DNA from: Acidimicrobiia bacterium
GTDB taxonomy: Bacteria > Actinomycetota > Acidimicrobiia > Spongiisociales > UBA5794
Assembly (NCBI GenBank): GCA_013695075.1
Contig: JACDBE010000077.1
Location: forward strand, 1-17,407
Direction: 5' to 3'
Length of the DNA stretch: 17,407 bases
Under the pieces are notes generated by a model. The model was not told where the DNA came from, searched no databases, and saw only the letters and a list, made by a program, of their open reading frames with translations. The position numbers and the translations under genes are program-made. Shown one piece after another: positions 1 to 6,886 of this stretch (its first letter is position 1; each line of letters opens with the position of its first letter).

Positions 1-184
1 CACCATCACCCGGTACCACGTCTCCCGGTGTCGCCGCGCCTCTGGATGGCGCCACGGCCGGTGCCCCACCGGCCGGCGACCGGCAGGCGCGGCACCAACG
101 CGGCTGCCATCCCGGGTACCGGTCCAAGGTGGTCTGCGGCAACGAAAAGGCGCGGCCGCACCGCTCGCAATGGAAGGTCGGCAT
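1..184 (-). CDS. zinc-ribbon protein, N-terminal part, runs off the window
   Basis: The 61 complete codons visible start MPTFHCERCGRAF and carry two CxxC pairs (C6/C9 and C31/C34) separated by a TTLDRYPGWQPRWC stretch, then an Ala/Pro/Gly-rich linker. This is a four-cysteine zinc ribbon. From memory, actinobacterial RNase HI-like proteins carry such a ribbon with a conserved ATLxRYPGWxP segment in front of the nuclease domain. That domain would lie outside the window, so the identification is inference. The ATG at 184 is the only ordinary start near the motif. It has no clear Shine-Dalgarno sequence and lies 22 bases after the stop of the deacetylase gene, so translation may be coupled within one transcript. 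Alternatives are a stand-alone zinc-ribbon protein or another nucleic-acid binding protein. Confidence 0.55.
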   Translation of the reverse strand, partial: MPTFHCERCGRAFSLPQTTLDRYPGWQPRWCRACRSPAGGAPAVAPSRGAATPGDVVPGDG

Positions 185-206
185 CGGTCGGGGAGGGTAT
201 ACCGGC

Positions 207-1226
207 TCACAGGTCCCACGAGCGGGCGGTGGTGCCGGTAACTGCGGCAGTCATGGCCCCGGCAACGCCCGGCGCCGGCGGCGGCGTCTCCTCGTCACCG
301 GGACCGGTGGCGAAGCCGTTGACGGTGGCCGCCGCCGACGTGCGCAGGGCGTCCAGGTCGTAGCCGCCCTCGAGGAGCACCACGGCCCGTCCGGCGGGGA
401 CCACCGTCGCCAACCGGCCCGCCATGAAGCGGTAGTCCTCCGCCACCAGGGCGATACCGGCGAGAGGATCGGCGCGGTGGGCGTCGTAGCCGGCGGACAC
501 CAGCAACCAGTCGGGGCGGAAGCTGCGCAGCACCGGGACCAGCACGGTGTCGGTCATGTGCCGATAGCTGGCGCCCGTCGTGCCGGTGGGCCAGGGCACG
601 TTGATGGTGAACCCCGTGCCGGCCCCGGACCCGACCTCGGTATACCAACCCGTCCCCGGGTAGGCGGGGAACTCGTGCATCGACAGGTACAGCACCGATG
701 CATCCTCGAAGAACAGCTCCTGGGTGCCGTTGCCGTGATGGACGTCCCAGTCGAAGATGGCCACGCGGTGTCCCCTGCCGGTGAGCCAGCGGGCGGCGAC
801 GGCGACATTGTTGAACAGGCAGAACCCCATGGCCCGGCTCACCAGGGCGTGGTGGCCAGGCGGGCGCATCGCCACGAACCCGAGGTCGGCGGCTCCCTCC
901 TCGAGGGCTTCGATGGCGGTAAGCCCCGCCCCGGCCGATCGCAATGCTGCCTCCCACGACGCCTCGCCGGCAACCGTATCGGGATCGAGGTGTCCTCCAC
1001 CACCGGCGCAGAACCGGTGCAGGGTCTCGACGTAAGTCGCACTGTGGACCAGGGCCAGCGTCTCCACCGAGGCGGCGGCGGCGGCCAGCTCCACCACCGG
1101 GTGCCCAGCGGTGCGCACCCCCGCCAGCACCGCCGGCACCCGGGCGGGTCGCTCGGGATGTCCATAGCCGGTGTCGTGCCCCATCGAGGCCTCGTGGCTG
1201 ACCAGGGCGACGCGCATCCCCACCAT
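207..1226 (-). CDS. histone deacetylase family (AcuC/HDAC-like) zinc hydrolase
   Basis: This is a 339-residue zinc-dependent deacetylase or amidohydrolase of the arginase/HDAC fold. Known bacterial members remove acetyl groups from lysines or small amines such as acetylpolyamines; the substrate here is unknown. Visible motifs, numbered from the chosen start, are the catalytic His pair in RPPGHHA (H125, H126), the zinc ligands D161 and H163 in FDWDVHHGNG, D248 in SAGYDAH, and the transition-state Tyr in LEGGYD (Y289). All active-site residues are present, so it should be active. Its length fits the single-domain family. The frame is open to 1502, but homology begins at MRVALVSHEA, so the ATG at 1226 or the in-frame ATG at 1217 is the likely start. 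Neither has a convincing ribosome binding site. The gene is divergent from a GNAT acetyltransferase and is followed by the zinc-ribbon gene on the same strand. Confidence 0.9.
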   Translation of the reverse strand: MVGMRVALVSHEASMGHDTGYGHPERPARVPAVLAGVRTAGHPVVELAAAAASVETLALVHSATYVETLHRFCAGGGGHLDPDTVAGEASWEAALRSAGAGLTAIEALEEGAADLGFVAMRPPGHHALVSRAMGFCLFNNVAVAARWLTGRGHRVAIFDWDVHHGNGTQELFFEDASVLYLSMHEFPAYPGTGWYTEVGSGAGTGFTINVPWPTGTTGASYRHMTDTVLVPVLRSFRPDWLLVSAGYDAHRADPLAGIALVAEDYRFMAGRLATVVPAGRAVVLLEGGYDLDALRTSAAATVNGFATGPGDEETPPPAPGVAGAMTAAVTGTTARSWDL

Positions 1227-1316
1227 GCTGGCATGCTGGCCCGCGATCCCGGCGACCGTGGCCACCGTGATGGAAGCCCGCCGGGAGCGGGTAGGGTTTC
1301 GATAACGGCGCCGAAG

Positions 1317-1339
1317 GAGCTGCGCTGTCAGCGCAGCTC
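1317..1339. repeat. perfect 10-bp inverted repeat (hairpin 1) in divergent spacer
   Basis: GAGCTGCGCT, a GTC loop, and AGCGCAGCTC form a perfect 10-bp stem with a 3-base loop. It lies about 90 bases upstream of the deacetylase start and 128 bases upstream of the acetyltransferase start. There is no T-run on either side, so it is not a classical intrinsic terminator. It could be an operator for a dimeric regulator or a structured 5' leader of the deacetylase mRNA. Confidence 0.6.
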
Positions 1340-1408
1340 TGGCGGTTGGGGCCAGGGGCCTGCAATCGCACCGCGATGAGGCGTCAGCCGAAGAGCCGGA
1401 AGCAACGG

Positions 1409-1444
1409 CCTTGGGAGGTGCGCCCTGTTGGCGACCTCCCAAGG
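1409..1444. repeat. long near-perfect hairpin (hairpin 2) before the GNAT gene
   Basis: CCTTGGGAGGT at 1409-1419 pairs with ACCTCCCAAGG at 1434-1444 (11 bp). A further CGCC (1421-1424) pairs with GGCG (1430-1433) after one bulged G, leaving a CTGTT loop. It ends seven bases before the AGGGAG ribosome binding site of the acetyltransferase gene. No T-run follows. It could act as a leader hairpin, attenuator or protein-binding site. The 240-base spacer holds this and hairpin 1 and no gene that I can support. Confidence 0.65.
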
Positions 1445-1466
1445 TGCAAAAGGGAGACCACAGCCA

Positions 1467-2204
1467 ATGGCGGTTGCCGACAGCGCCTTCCGCATCGTCC
1501 ACCGCGGCGACTGGCCGGGACCCGTTTCCTTCCGCCGGGGTTGGTACCGCGCCGATGCCCGTCCATGGAACGGCGACACCCCCGAGGCAACACTGCGGCT
1601 GGTGCGGGGTGGTTCGGCGTTCCTGGGGGCGTGCACCGAGCGGCTGCGGGGACTCGGTGCCGATTCGGTGGTGTCACCCCCGCTGCCGTCCAACTCGCTG
1701 GCCACCTGGCGCGAGGCCGGGTACGAACCGTTCATCGACCTGGCGCTGATGCGACGCAGCCTCGATCGACCGGTGCGACCCCCCGATCACCTGGTCGTCG
1801 AGGTCGAGGACGCCGACATCGACGAGCTGCTCGCCATCGACACCGCCGCATTCACCGGGTTCTGGCGCTTCGACCGTCGCGGGCTCACCGAAGCCATCGA
1901 GGCCACCGGTACCTCGAGCATCCTCGTCATCCGTGACGGCTGCGGGCGGTCCGCCGGATTCGCCGTCGTCGGCTTCGGCAACGCCATCAGCTACCTACAG
2001 CGGGTGGCGGTCCATCCCGATTGGCAGGGCCAGGGCATGGGCCGATCGTTGGTGCGGGTGTCGGCCCGCAAGGCGCGGGCGGGCGGTGCCCAAGTGATGC
2101 TGCTCAACACCCAGTTCGACAACGAACCGGCAATCGCCCTCTACGAGTCTGAAGGATTCGTCCGCCTCCCGGACCCCTTGGCGCTGCTCCGCTCTGACGG
2201 CTGA
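1467..2204 (+). CDS. GNAT-family N-acetyltransferase
   Basis: This 245-residue protein should transfer an acetyl group from acetyl-CoA to an amine. The C-terminal half carries the GNAT core: a YLQRVAVHPDWQGQGMG stretch with the Q-x-x-G-x-G/A type pyrophosphate-binding loop (QGQGMG), followed by SLVRVSARKARAGG and then NTQFDNEPAIALYESEGF, the typical motif B region of RimI-like enzymes. The N-terminal 110 residues look like a divergent additional domain, so tandem GNAT architecture is possible. The ATG at 1467 was chosen because AGGGAG (1451-1456) precedes it at good spacing; the frame opens at 1428 without homology. It is divergent from the deacetylase gene, and 69 bases separate it from the pseudokinase gene. 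The substrate cannot be told from the sequence. Confidence 0.85.
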   Translation: MAVADSAFRIVHRGDWPGPVSFRRGWYRADARPWNGDTPEATLRLVRGGSAFLGACTERLRGLGADSVVSPPLPSNSLATWREAGYEPFIDLALMRRSLDRPVRPPDHLVVEVEDADIDELLAIDTAAFTGFWRFDRRGLTEAIEATGTSSILVIRDGCGRSAGFAVVGFGNAISYLQRVAVHPDWQGQGMGRSLVRVSARKARAGGAQVMLLNTQFDNEPAIALYESEGFVRLPDPLALLRSDG

Positions 2205-2253
2205 CCCCGCCGGTAGCCAGGCACACCAAGCCAAACAAAGACGGCGGCGGTAA

Positions 2254-2267
2254 CCTCGCCGGCGAGG
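2254..2267. promoter_or_regulatory. palindrome overlapping the pseudokinase ribosome binding site
   Basis: CCTCGCCGGCGAGG is a perfect 14-base palindrome. Its last three bases belong to the AGGAGG ribosome binding site (2265-2270) of the following gene. In RNA it can form a 5-bp stem with a CCGG loop that partly hides the ribosome binding site. A role in translation control is inference. Confidence 0.4.
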
Positions 2268-2273
2268 AGGTGT

Positions 2274-3569
2274 GTGGCTCCCAAGCTTCCCCCGCGCTAC
2301 CAGACCCAGGTGAGGCTGGGCCGCGACGGTGATGTCGAGGAGTGGCTGGCCACCGACACCGCCCTCGATCGGCCGGTACTCATCCGATCGCTTGACCCGT
2401 CATCCACGGATCGGCGTCAGGAGCGCTACACGGCGGCGGTGCGCAACGCCGCCCGGGTAAGTCACAACCATCTGGCCAAGGTCTACGAGGTCTCCGCCGG
2501 TGAAGCCACCTATGCCGTCGTGGAGTGGAACGGCGGCGTGTCCATCGCCGACCGGCTCGAAGCCGGTGACACTCTGCCGGTACAGGAGTTTCTCCCCAAT
2601 GCCGCCGGGTTGGCCGAGGGCCTGGCGGCGCTGCATGCCTCCGGCACCGTCCACGGTGCCATCGACAGCGGTGCCGTACAGTTCTCGGCGGCGCATCCGG
2701 CCAAGCTGGGCGCCTACGGCCGCCAACCCGCGGGATCCTCCCCGGCCGACGACACCAGGGCGCTGGCGACCACCCTGCGCCAGGCGCTCACCGGGTCGAC
2801 GGCCACCGAGCTGCGCCCCTCCCAGCTGGTCGAAGGTCTGCCCCGCAGTGTCGACGATGCCCTCGCCGCCGCCGAGGCGGGGGCTCTCGACGCCGCCCAC
2901 CTGGCGGCGGCCATGCGGGCAGCCCCCTTCCACACCGACACCGCCGGCGACGGGGCCTGGTCGTGGCGGTGGCTTATCCCCGCCGGGGTCCTGGTGGCCG
3001 CCGCCATGGTGTTCGGCGCCCTCGGTCTCACCGTGGACGTCGACCCGGATTCGCCCTTCCTGTTCCCGGCAACGCCGCAGGAGGTCGTCGACCGACCGGC
3101 CGCCGACGGCACCGCCGCTCCCCCACCGGCCATCGAACCGCCGGAAACGATCCCCGTGACCGCCCGCTCCTACGACCCGTTCGGTGACAACGCCGCCGAA
3201 AACGAATCAAGTATTCCGCTGATCCACGACGGCGACCGCACCACGGCCTGGCGTACCGAGCGGTACTTCAGCCCGTTGACGTCGCTCAAACCCGGTGTCG
3301 GAGTGGTGTTCATTCCGGCCGGCGAACCGGCGGCGGTGACCATGATCGGGGCCAGCGGCATTTCCTACGAGGTGGGCTGGGCTGCGGCAATCCCCGACGA
3401 CATCGTCGGCTGGGACATGGTGGCCACCGGGACGTTGGGGGCAGCGCCGGTCACCATCCAGCTGCCCAGTCGCCAGGAGGGGGTGTGGCTGCTGTGGCTG
3501 ACCTCGTTGCCCGACGTCGGCGACGGCATCCACGTCGGGGAGATCGGCGACGTCAGATTCACCAGGTGA
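2274..3569 (+). CDS. membrane pseudokinase with extracytoplasmic domain (MurJ/MviN C-terminal type)
   Basis: The 431-residue protein has three parts: a cytoplasmic kinase-like domain (about 8-220), one transmembrane helix (about 229-254, WLIPAGVLVAAAMVFGALGL) and an outer domain (about 290-431) with a galactose-binding-like look (IPLIHDGDRTTAWRTERY). The kinase signature residues are lost. The VAIK lysine is R38 in VLIRSL. The HRD loop is HGAIDSGAV (127-135) without the catalytic Asp. The DFG site reads LGAYG (145-149). It should therefore bind partners rather than phosphorylate. In Mycobacterium the same domain set forms the C-terminal half of MviN/MurJ, the lipid II flippase region, and is bound by the FHA protein FhaA. 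Here no flippase domain is attached or adjacent. The start is GTG 2274, with AGGAGG only 3 bases upstream. Its position just before the ECF sigma gene matches mycobacterial murJ-sigM order. Confidence 0.75.
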   Translation: MAPKLPPRYQTQVRLGRDGDVEEWLATDTALDRPVLIRSLDPSSTDRRQERYTAAVRNAARVSHNHLAKVYEVSAGEATYAVVEWNGGVSIADRLEAGDTLPVQEFLPNAAGLAEGLAALHASGTVHGAIDSGAVQFSAAHPAKLGAYGRQPAGSSPADDTRALATTLRQALTGSTATELRPSQLVEGLPRSVDDALAAAEAGALDAAHLAAAMRAAPFHTDTAGDGAWSWRWLIPAGVLVAAAMVFGALGLTVDVDPDSPFLFPATPQEVVDRPAADGTAAPPPAIEPPETIPVTARSYDPFGDNAAENESSIPLIHDGDRTTAWRTERYFSPLTSLKPGVGVVFIPAGEPAAVTMIGASGISYEVGWAAAIPDDIVGWDMVATGTLGAAPVTIQLPSRQEGVWLLWLTSLPDVGDGIHVGEIGDVRFTR

Positions 3570-3583
3570 CTGGCCAGGTCACC
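3565..3583. repeat. 6-bp inverted repeat at the pseudokinase stop, upstream of the sigma gene
   Basis: GGTGAC (3565-3570) and GTCACC (3578-3583) flank a 7-base centre and overlap the stop codon of the pseudokinase gene. It lies 47 bases ahead of the ECF sigma start. It may be an operator or a weak hairpin. I could not find a convincing ECF-type promoter in this 60-base gap. Confidence 0.3.
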
Positions 3584-3629
3584 GGCCGTGGTGTGACTTG
3601 GGTGCCAAGGGCGACCACAATCGGCCCCG

Positions 3630-4199
3630 ATGACCGACGCCGCCACCGACATCGCCCTCATCGAGCGCTACGTCGCCGGCGACATGACCGCCTTCGACCA
3701 ACTGGTCCGCCTTCACCAGGACCGCGTGTTCGGGATCTGCCTGCGGATGCTGCGCTCGCGTGACGCGGCGCTCGACGCTACCCAGGACACCTTCGTCACG
3801 CTGCTGCGCAAGGCGGACCGGTACCGGGCCGAGGCGGCGTTCAGCACATGGCTGTACCGGGTAACGGTCAACGTCTGCTACGACCACCTGAGGCGCCGGC
3901 AGCGGCGGGCCACCGATCAGCTGCCCGACCACCACGACCAACCCGACCCCAAGGCGGTGGAGGCGTTGGAGTCCGTCGAGCTTCGCCCCGACGTCGAACG
4001 GGCGCTGGCCACCCTGTCCGACGACTTCCGGGCGGCGGTGGTGCTGGTCGATGTGCAGGGGCTTTCGCTGGAGACCGCCGCCCAGGTCCTCGAAGTGCCG
4101 GTGGGCACCGTCAAGTCCCGGGTGTTCCGGGGGCGGCGCCAGCTGGCTGACCAGCTCGGGAACCTGAGACCACCCCCCCACCATCCAACGGAGACATGA
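3630..4199 (+). CDS. sigM: ECF-type RNA polymerase sigma factor (SigM position)
   Basis: This 189-residue sigma-70 family protein has only regions 2 and 4, as in the extracytoplasmic function group. Region 2 spans about residues 20-95 and contains DATQDTFVTLLRKADRYR and the FSTWLYRVTVNVCYDHLRRR segment that contacts core polymerase and the -10 element. Region 4 (about 125-178) has ATLSDDFRAAVVLVDVQGLS followed by the helix-turn-helix ETAAQVLEVPVGTVKSRVFRGR that reads the -35 element. Synteny with mycobacterial sigM (after murJ, before trxB-trxA) supports the name, and overlap with the anti-sigma gene by ATGA supports co-translation. The ATG at 3630 lacks a strong ribosome binding site; AAGGGCG lies about 17 bases upstream. 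Activity is expected to be held by the membrane anti-sigma factor encoded next. Confidence 0.9.
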   Translation: MTDAATDIALIERYVAGDMTAFDQLVRLHQDRVFGICLRMLRSRDAALDATQDTFVTLLRKADRYRAEAAFSTWLYRVTVNVCYDHLRRRQRRATDQLPDHHDQPDPKAVEALESVELRPDVERALATLSDDFRAAVVLVDVQGLSLETAAQVLEVPVGTVKSRVFRGRRQLADQLGNLRPPPHHPTET

Positions 4200-5116
4200 T
4201 CCCCCACCACCACGACCCCGATGTGATCATGGCGCTCGCCGACGGGACACTGACCGGCGACGCCGGGGCGACGGCCGCCGCCGAGATCGCCGCCTGCCCG
4301 CGGTGCGCCGCCGATCTCGACGCCCAGCGCCGCGCCGGTGACGCCCTGGCCGGGCTCGCCGTTGCCGCTGACGCCCGTATCACCGAGTTGGAGTCGATGC
4401 GGCTGCATCGGGCCATCCGCCAGCAGCTGGGACACCCCACCGCGGTACCGGTACGCCAGCGCCGCACCGTTGCCGCCCCCAACCGACGCCGCCTCAACTG
4501 GGCCCCGTTGACCACCGCCGCCGCCGTGTTCCTGGCGCTGGTGGTGGGTGGCACCGTCATCCGTTCCTTCAGCGGCGGCGATGACGCTGCCGACGGTGTT
4601 CCCGAAGCGGCCGCCACCTTCGCCGGGGACGCCGCCGAGGACTCCGACGGACAACGCAACACGGCGGCCTCGCCGGCATCCGGGACCTCATCCCAGCCGG
4701 AGACGTTCCAGCTGAATGAAGCCAGCACCACGCCGGCTGCGTCCGGGGACACCTCCGGTGACGCGGAGGCGGTGGCAATGTCGATCGCCGATCTCACCGA
4801 GCTCGCTGACCAGGTGGAGGCCGACCTGGTCGACCAACTTGGTTTGACCGGGGTGGACACCGAGTCGCTGCTGGCGTCGTCGCTCGACGAGATAGGTAGC
4901 GACGCCGACGCCTTCGGTGAGGTGTCTTCGGAGCAGGACTGCATGGGGACGGCGTCGGTGTACCTGGGCGAACCCGTCGAGTCGGTGGTGCTGGGATCCA
5001 TCGAGATCGAGGACCTGGGCACCGCCGTCGTCACTGTCAACGCCGCCACCGATGGGACGGTCCGCATCCTGTTGCACGATCCGGTGGCCTGCACCGTCAT
5101 CGAGGAGGTCCCCTGA
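4196..5116 (+). CDS. membrane anti-sigma factor with CxxC cytoplasmic domain
   Basis: The 306-residue protein starts in an ATGA overlap with the sigma gene. The cytoplasmic part (1-100) ends its first helix pair with EIAACPRC (C34, C37), the position of the zinc-binding HxxxCxxC of ZAS anti-sigma domains. The usual His is E30 here, and a HHH run stands at residues 4-6. A transmembrane helix lies at about 103-124 (TTAAAVFLALVVGGTVI). The outer part (125-306) is an acidic Ser/Thr/Ala-rich linker up to about 190, then a folded-looking domain with just two cysteines (C249, C299), which could form a disulfide. Role: it should hold the ECF sigma factor at the membrane until a signal arrives. The sensed signal is unknown. 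Adjacent thioredoxin genes make redox control plausible but unproven. Confidence 0.8.
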   Translation: MIPHHHDPDVIMALADGTLTGDAGATAAAEIAACPRCAADLDAQRRAGDALAGLAVAADARITELESMRLHRAIRQQLGHPTAVPVRQRRTVAAPNRRRLNWAPLTTAAAVFLALVVGGTVIRSFSGGDDAADGVPEAAATFAGDAAEDSDGQRNTAASPASGTSSQPETFQLNEASTTPAASGDTSGDAEAVAMSIADLTELADQVEADLVDQLGLTGVDTESLLASSLDEIGSDADAFGEVSSEQDCMGTASVYLGEPVESVVLGSIEIEDLGTAVVTVNAATDGTVRILLHDPVACTVIEEVP

Positions 5117-5133
5117 CCGGTCCGGGGACCTCC
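5104..5133 (+). terminator. strong hairpin at end of the sigma/anti-sigma operon
   Basis: GGAGGTCCCC (5104-5113) pairs perfectly with GGGGACCTCC (5124-5133) around a 10-base loop that contains the anti-sigma TGA stop codon. No T-run follows, so it is a GC-rich hairpin of uncertain terminator strength. A second small hairpin, AGGCG/CGCCT with loop GCG at 5147-5159, is followed by TCTCT. Confidence 0.45.
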
Positions 5134-5177
5134 CCCCAACAGGTCTAGGCGGCGCGCCTTCTCTAAGCTGACCGGCC

Positions 5178-5480
5178 ATGGACGATTACCCCGCCAAGAT
5201 CGCCGATCTGCTGGAGACCGTCGCCACTCGGATCCGATCACTCACCATCGACCGGGTGAGGGGGTGGGTGACCTGGGTGGCGGTGGGGTTGGTGGCGGCG
5301 ATGCTGGGAATCCTGATCATGGTGTTCCTCATGATCGGCCTGTTTCGATTCCTCGCCAACCTGGTCGGCACCGAACCTGCCTACCTGATCCTGGGAGGCA
5401 TATTCCTGGCGGCGGGAATGTTGTTGTGGACACGCCGGCTACCAAAGCGCCCCCCGGCTGGAGAGGACACACGTGGCTGA
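5178..5480 (+). CDS. small two-helix membrane protein (holin-X-like)
   Basis: This 100-residue protein has a short charged N-terminus, a helix at about 30-56 (VTWVAVGLVAAMLGILIMVF), a short loop and a second helix at about 67-84 (AYLILGGIFLAAGMLLW), ending in a basic and proline-rich tail. This layout resembles the actinobacterial holin-X (PF07332-like) small membrane proteins, but I cannot assign a function. The ATG at 5178 lacks an obvious ribosome binding site; the hydrophobic pattern and coding bias still support the frame. Its last 8 bases overlap the trxB start, so it is probably translated together with thioredoxin reductase. It lies between the anti-sigma gene and trxB, and both helices are probably in the inner membrane. 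Confidence 0.7.
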   Translation: MDDYPAKIADLLETVATRIRSLTIDRVRGWVTWVAVGLVAAMLGILIMVFLMIGLFRFLANLVGTEPAYLILGGIFLAAGMLLWTRRLPKRPPAGEDTRG

Positions 5481-6441
5481 CACCGCACCCGGCAGCGATG
5501 TCGAGCGGGTGGTAATCGTCGGGTCAGGGCCGGCTGGGCTCACCGCAGCCGTGTACGCCGCCCGCGCCGACCTGTCACCGATGATGATCGAGGGCTTCGA
5601 ACGGGGGGGCCAGCTGATGATCACCACCGACGTGGAGAACTACCCAGGCTTTCCCGACGGGATCATGGGCCCCGAGTTGATGGAACAATTCCGCAAGCAG
5701 GCGGAGCGTTTCGGGACCCGCATCATCGCCGCCGATGTCACCAAGGTCGATTTCTCCTCCAGGCCCTTCCAACTCTGGGTGGGTGACGACCACTTCCGTG
5801 CCGAGACTGTCATCGTCGCCACCGGGGCTTCGGCCCGTTGGCTGGGAATCCCCGGTGAAGAGACGCTGCGCGGTCACGGGGTATCGGCATGCGCCACCTG
5901 CGACGGGTTCTTCTTCAGGGACAAGAAGCTGGTGGTGGTCGGCGGGGGCGATACTGCCATGGAGGAGGCCCTGTTCCTCACCAAGTTCGCCTCATCGGTG
6001 ACGGTCGTCCACCGCCGCAACGAATTCCGCGCCTCCAAGATCATGGCCAACCGGGTACTCGAGCACGACCGCATCGAGGTGATGTGGGACACCGTTGTCG
6101 AGGAGATCTTCGGCGACGGCTCGGTCACCGGGGTCATGGTACGCAACGTGCTCACCGACGCGACCGCCGAGCTGGCCTGCGACGGGGTGTTCGTGGCCAT
6201 CGGGCACGTCCCCAACACGACGGTGTACGCCGGGCACCTCGACATGGACGACCATGGTTACCTGGTCACTCCCCCCGGCTCCACCCACACCAACGTCGAC
6301 GGCGTCTTCGCCGCCGGCGACGTGGTCGACCGGGTGTATCGCCAAGCGGTCACCGCCGCCGGGATGGGCTGTGAGGCCGCCATCGATGCTGAACGCTGGC
6401 TGGAGGAGCAACACCACTCGCCGGCTACAGCCGTGGAATGA
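5473..6441 (+). CDS. trxB: thioredoxin-disulfide reductase
   Basis: This 322-residue flavoenzyme of normal length moves electrons from NADPH through FAD to thioredoxin. The FAD-binding GSGPAG loop is at 17-22, the redox-active CATC disulfide is at C140-C143 followed by D144, the NADPH-binding GGGDTAMEEA is at 157-166, and the C-terminal FAD contact FAAGDV, followed by RQAVTAAGMGCEAA, closes the fold. The GTG start at 5473 has an excellent GGAGAGG (5460-5466) six bases upstream and overlaps the end of the small membrane protein gene. Its partner trxA follows after 92 bases, the same order as trxB2-trxC beside sigM in Mycobacterium. Confidence 0.97.
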   Translation: MADTAPGSDVERVVIVGSGPAGLTAAVYAARADLSPMMIEGFERGGQLMITTDVENYPGFPDGIMGPELMEQFRKQAERFGTRIIAADVTKVDFSSRPFQLWVGDDHFRAETVIVATGASARWLGIPGEETLRGHGVSACATCDGFFFRDKKLVVVGGGDTAMEEALFLTKFASSVTVVHRRNEFRASKIMANRVLEHDRIEVMWDTVVEEIFGDGSVTGVMVRNVLTDATAELACDGVFVAIGHVPNTTVYAGHLDMDDHGYLVTPPGSTHTNVDGVFAAGDVVDRVYRQAVTAAGMGCEAAIDAERWLEEQHHSPATAVE

Positions 6442-6533
6442 ACCCGGCTCGATCTTGTTGAACCCGGTGCATATCGCCAGACTCCAGACACCAACAGACC
6501 TACCGAGGGGGTGGGGCCTCCGGGCCGAAATCC

Positions 6534-6860
6534 ATGGCTAAGAACACCGTGGTCGCCGATGGCGACAACTTCTCCACGATCATCGCCGGGGACACCCCGG
6601 TCCTGGTGGACTTCTGGGCCGAGTGGTGTGGCCCGTGCCGCGCCATGAACGGCCCACTCGAGGAGCTGGCAGGTGAACACGCCGCCGCCCTCGGTGTGGC
6701 CAAGCTCAACGTGGACGAGAACCAGCAGATCGCCATGGACCACGGGGTGATGAGCATCCCCACCCTGATCGTCTTCAAGGATGGCCGGGAGGCCAAGCGG
6801 TTGGTGGGTGCCCGCTCCAAGTCCCAGCTGCTGGCGGAGCTCGGCGAGTATCTCCGCTGA
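6534..6860 (+). CDS. trxA: thioredoxin
   Basis: This 108-residue cytoplasmic thioredoxin of normal length reduces protein disulfides using electrons from TrxB. The WCGPC active site is at 31-35, the buried DFW pair precedes it (VLVDFWAEW), and the cis-proline loop is SIPT (74-77). The sequence after the active site (RAMNGPLEE) is slightly unusual where most thioredoxins have a KMIAP-like run. The ATG at 6534 is preceded by a G-rich stretch (6507-6517) but by no well-placed ribosome binding site. The 92-base gap after trxB holds no clear terminator or promoter that I can defend. The gene is followed after 26 bases by the CwlM-like gene, so the two are probably co-transcribed. Confidence 0.96.
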   Translation: MAKNTVVADGDNFSTIIAGDTPVLVDFWAEWCGPCRAMNGPLEELAGEHAAALGVAKLNVDENQQIAMDHGVMSIPTLIVFKDGREAKRLVGARSKSQLLAELGEYLR

Positions 6861-6886
6861 CCATTGCGATGTGAGACGATGGACCG

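Noticed and set aside
129..1379. Long plus-strand open frame of 416 codons opposite the deacetylase gene
   Set aside because: It is antisense to a gene with complete HDAC motifs; the Gly/Arg/His-rich translation is typical of a shadow frame in GC-rich DNA.
1375..1410. Resemblance to the SRP RNA domain IV loop (GTCAG ... CCGGAAG)
   Set aside because: The invariant spacing CAGG ... GGAAGNAGCAG is not present; only short pieces match, so no RNA gene is called.
4111..5241. Minus-strand open frame of 376 codons across the anti-sigma gene
   Set aside because: Ser/Thr/Ala-rich low-complexity translation with no motif, opposite a gene coupled to the sigma factor by ATGA.
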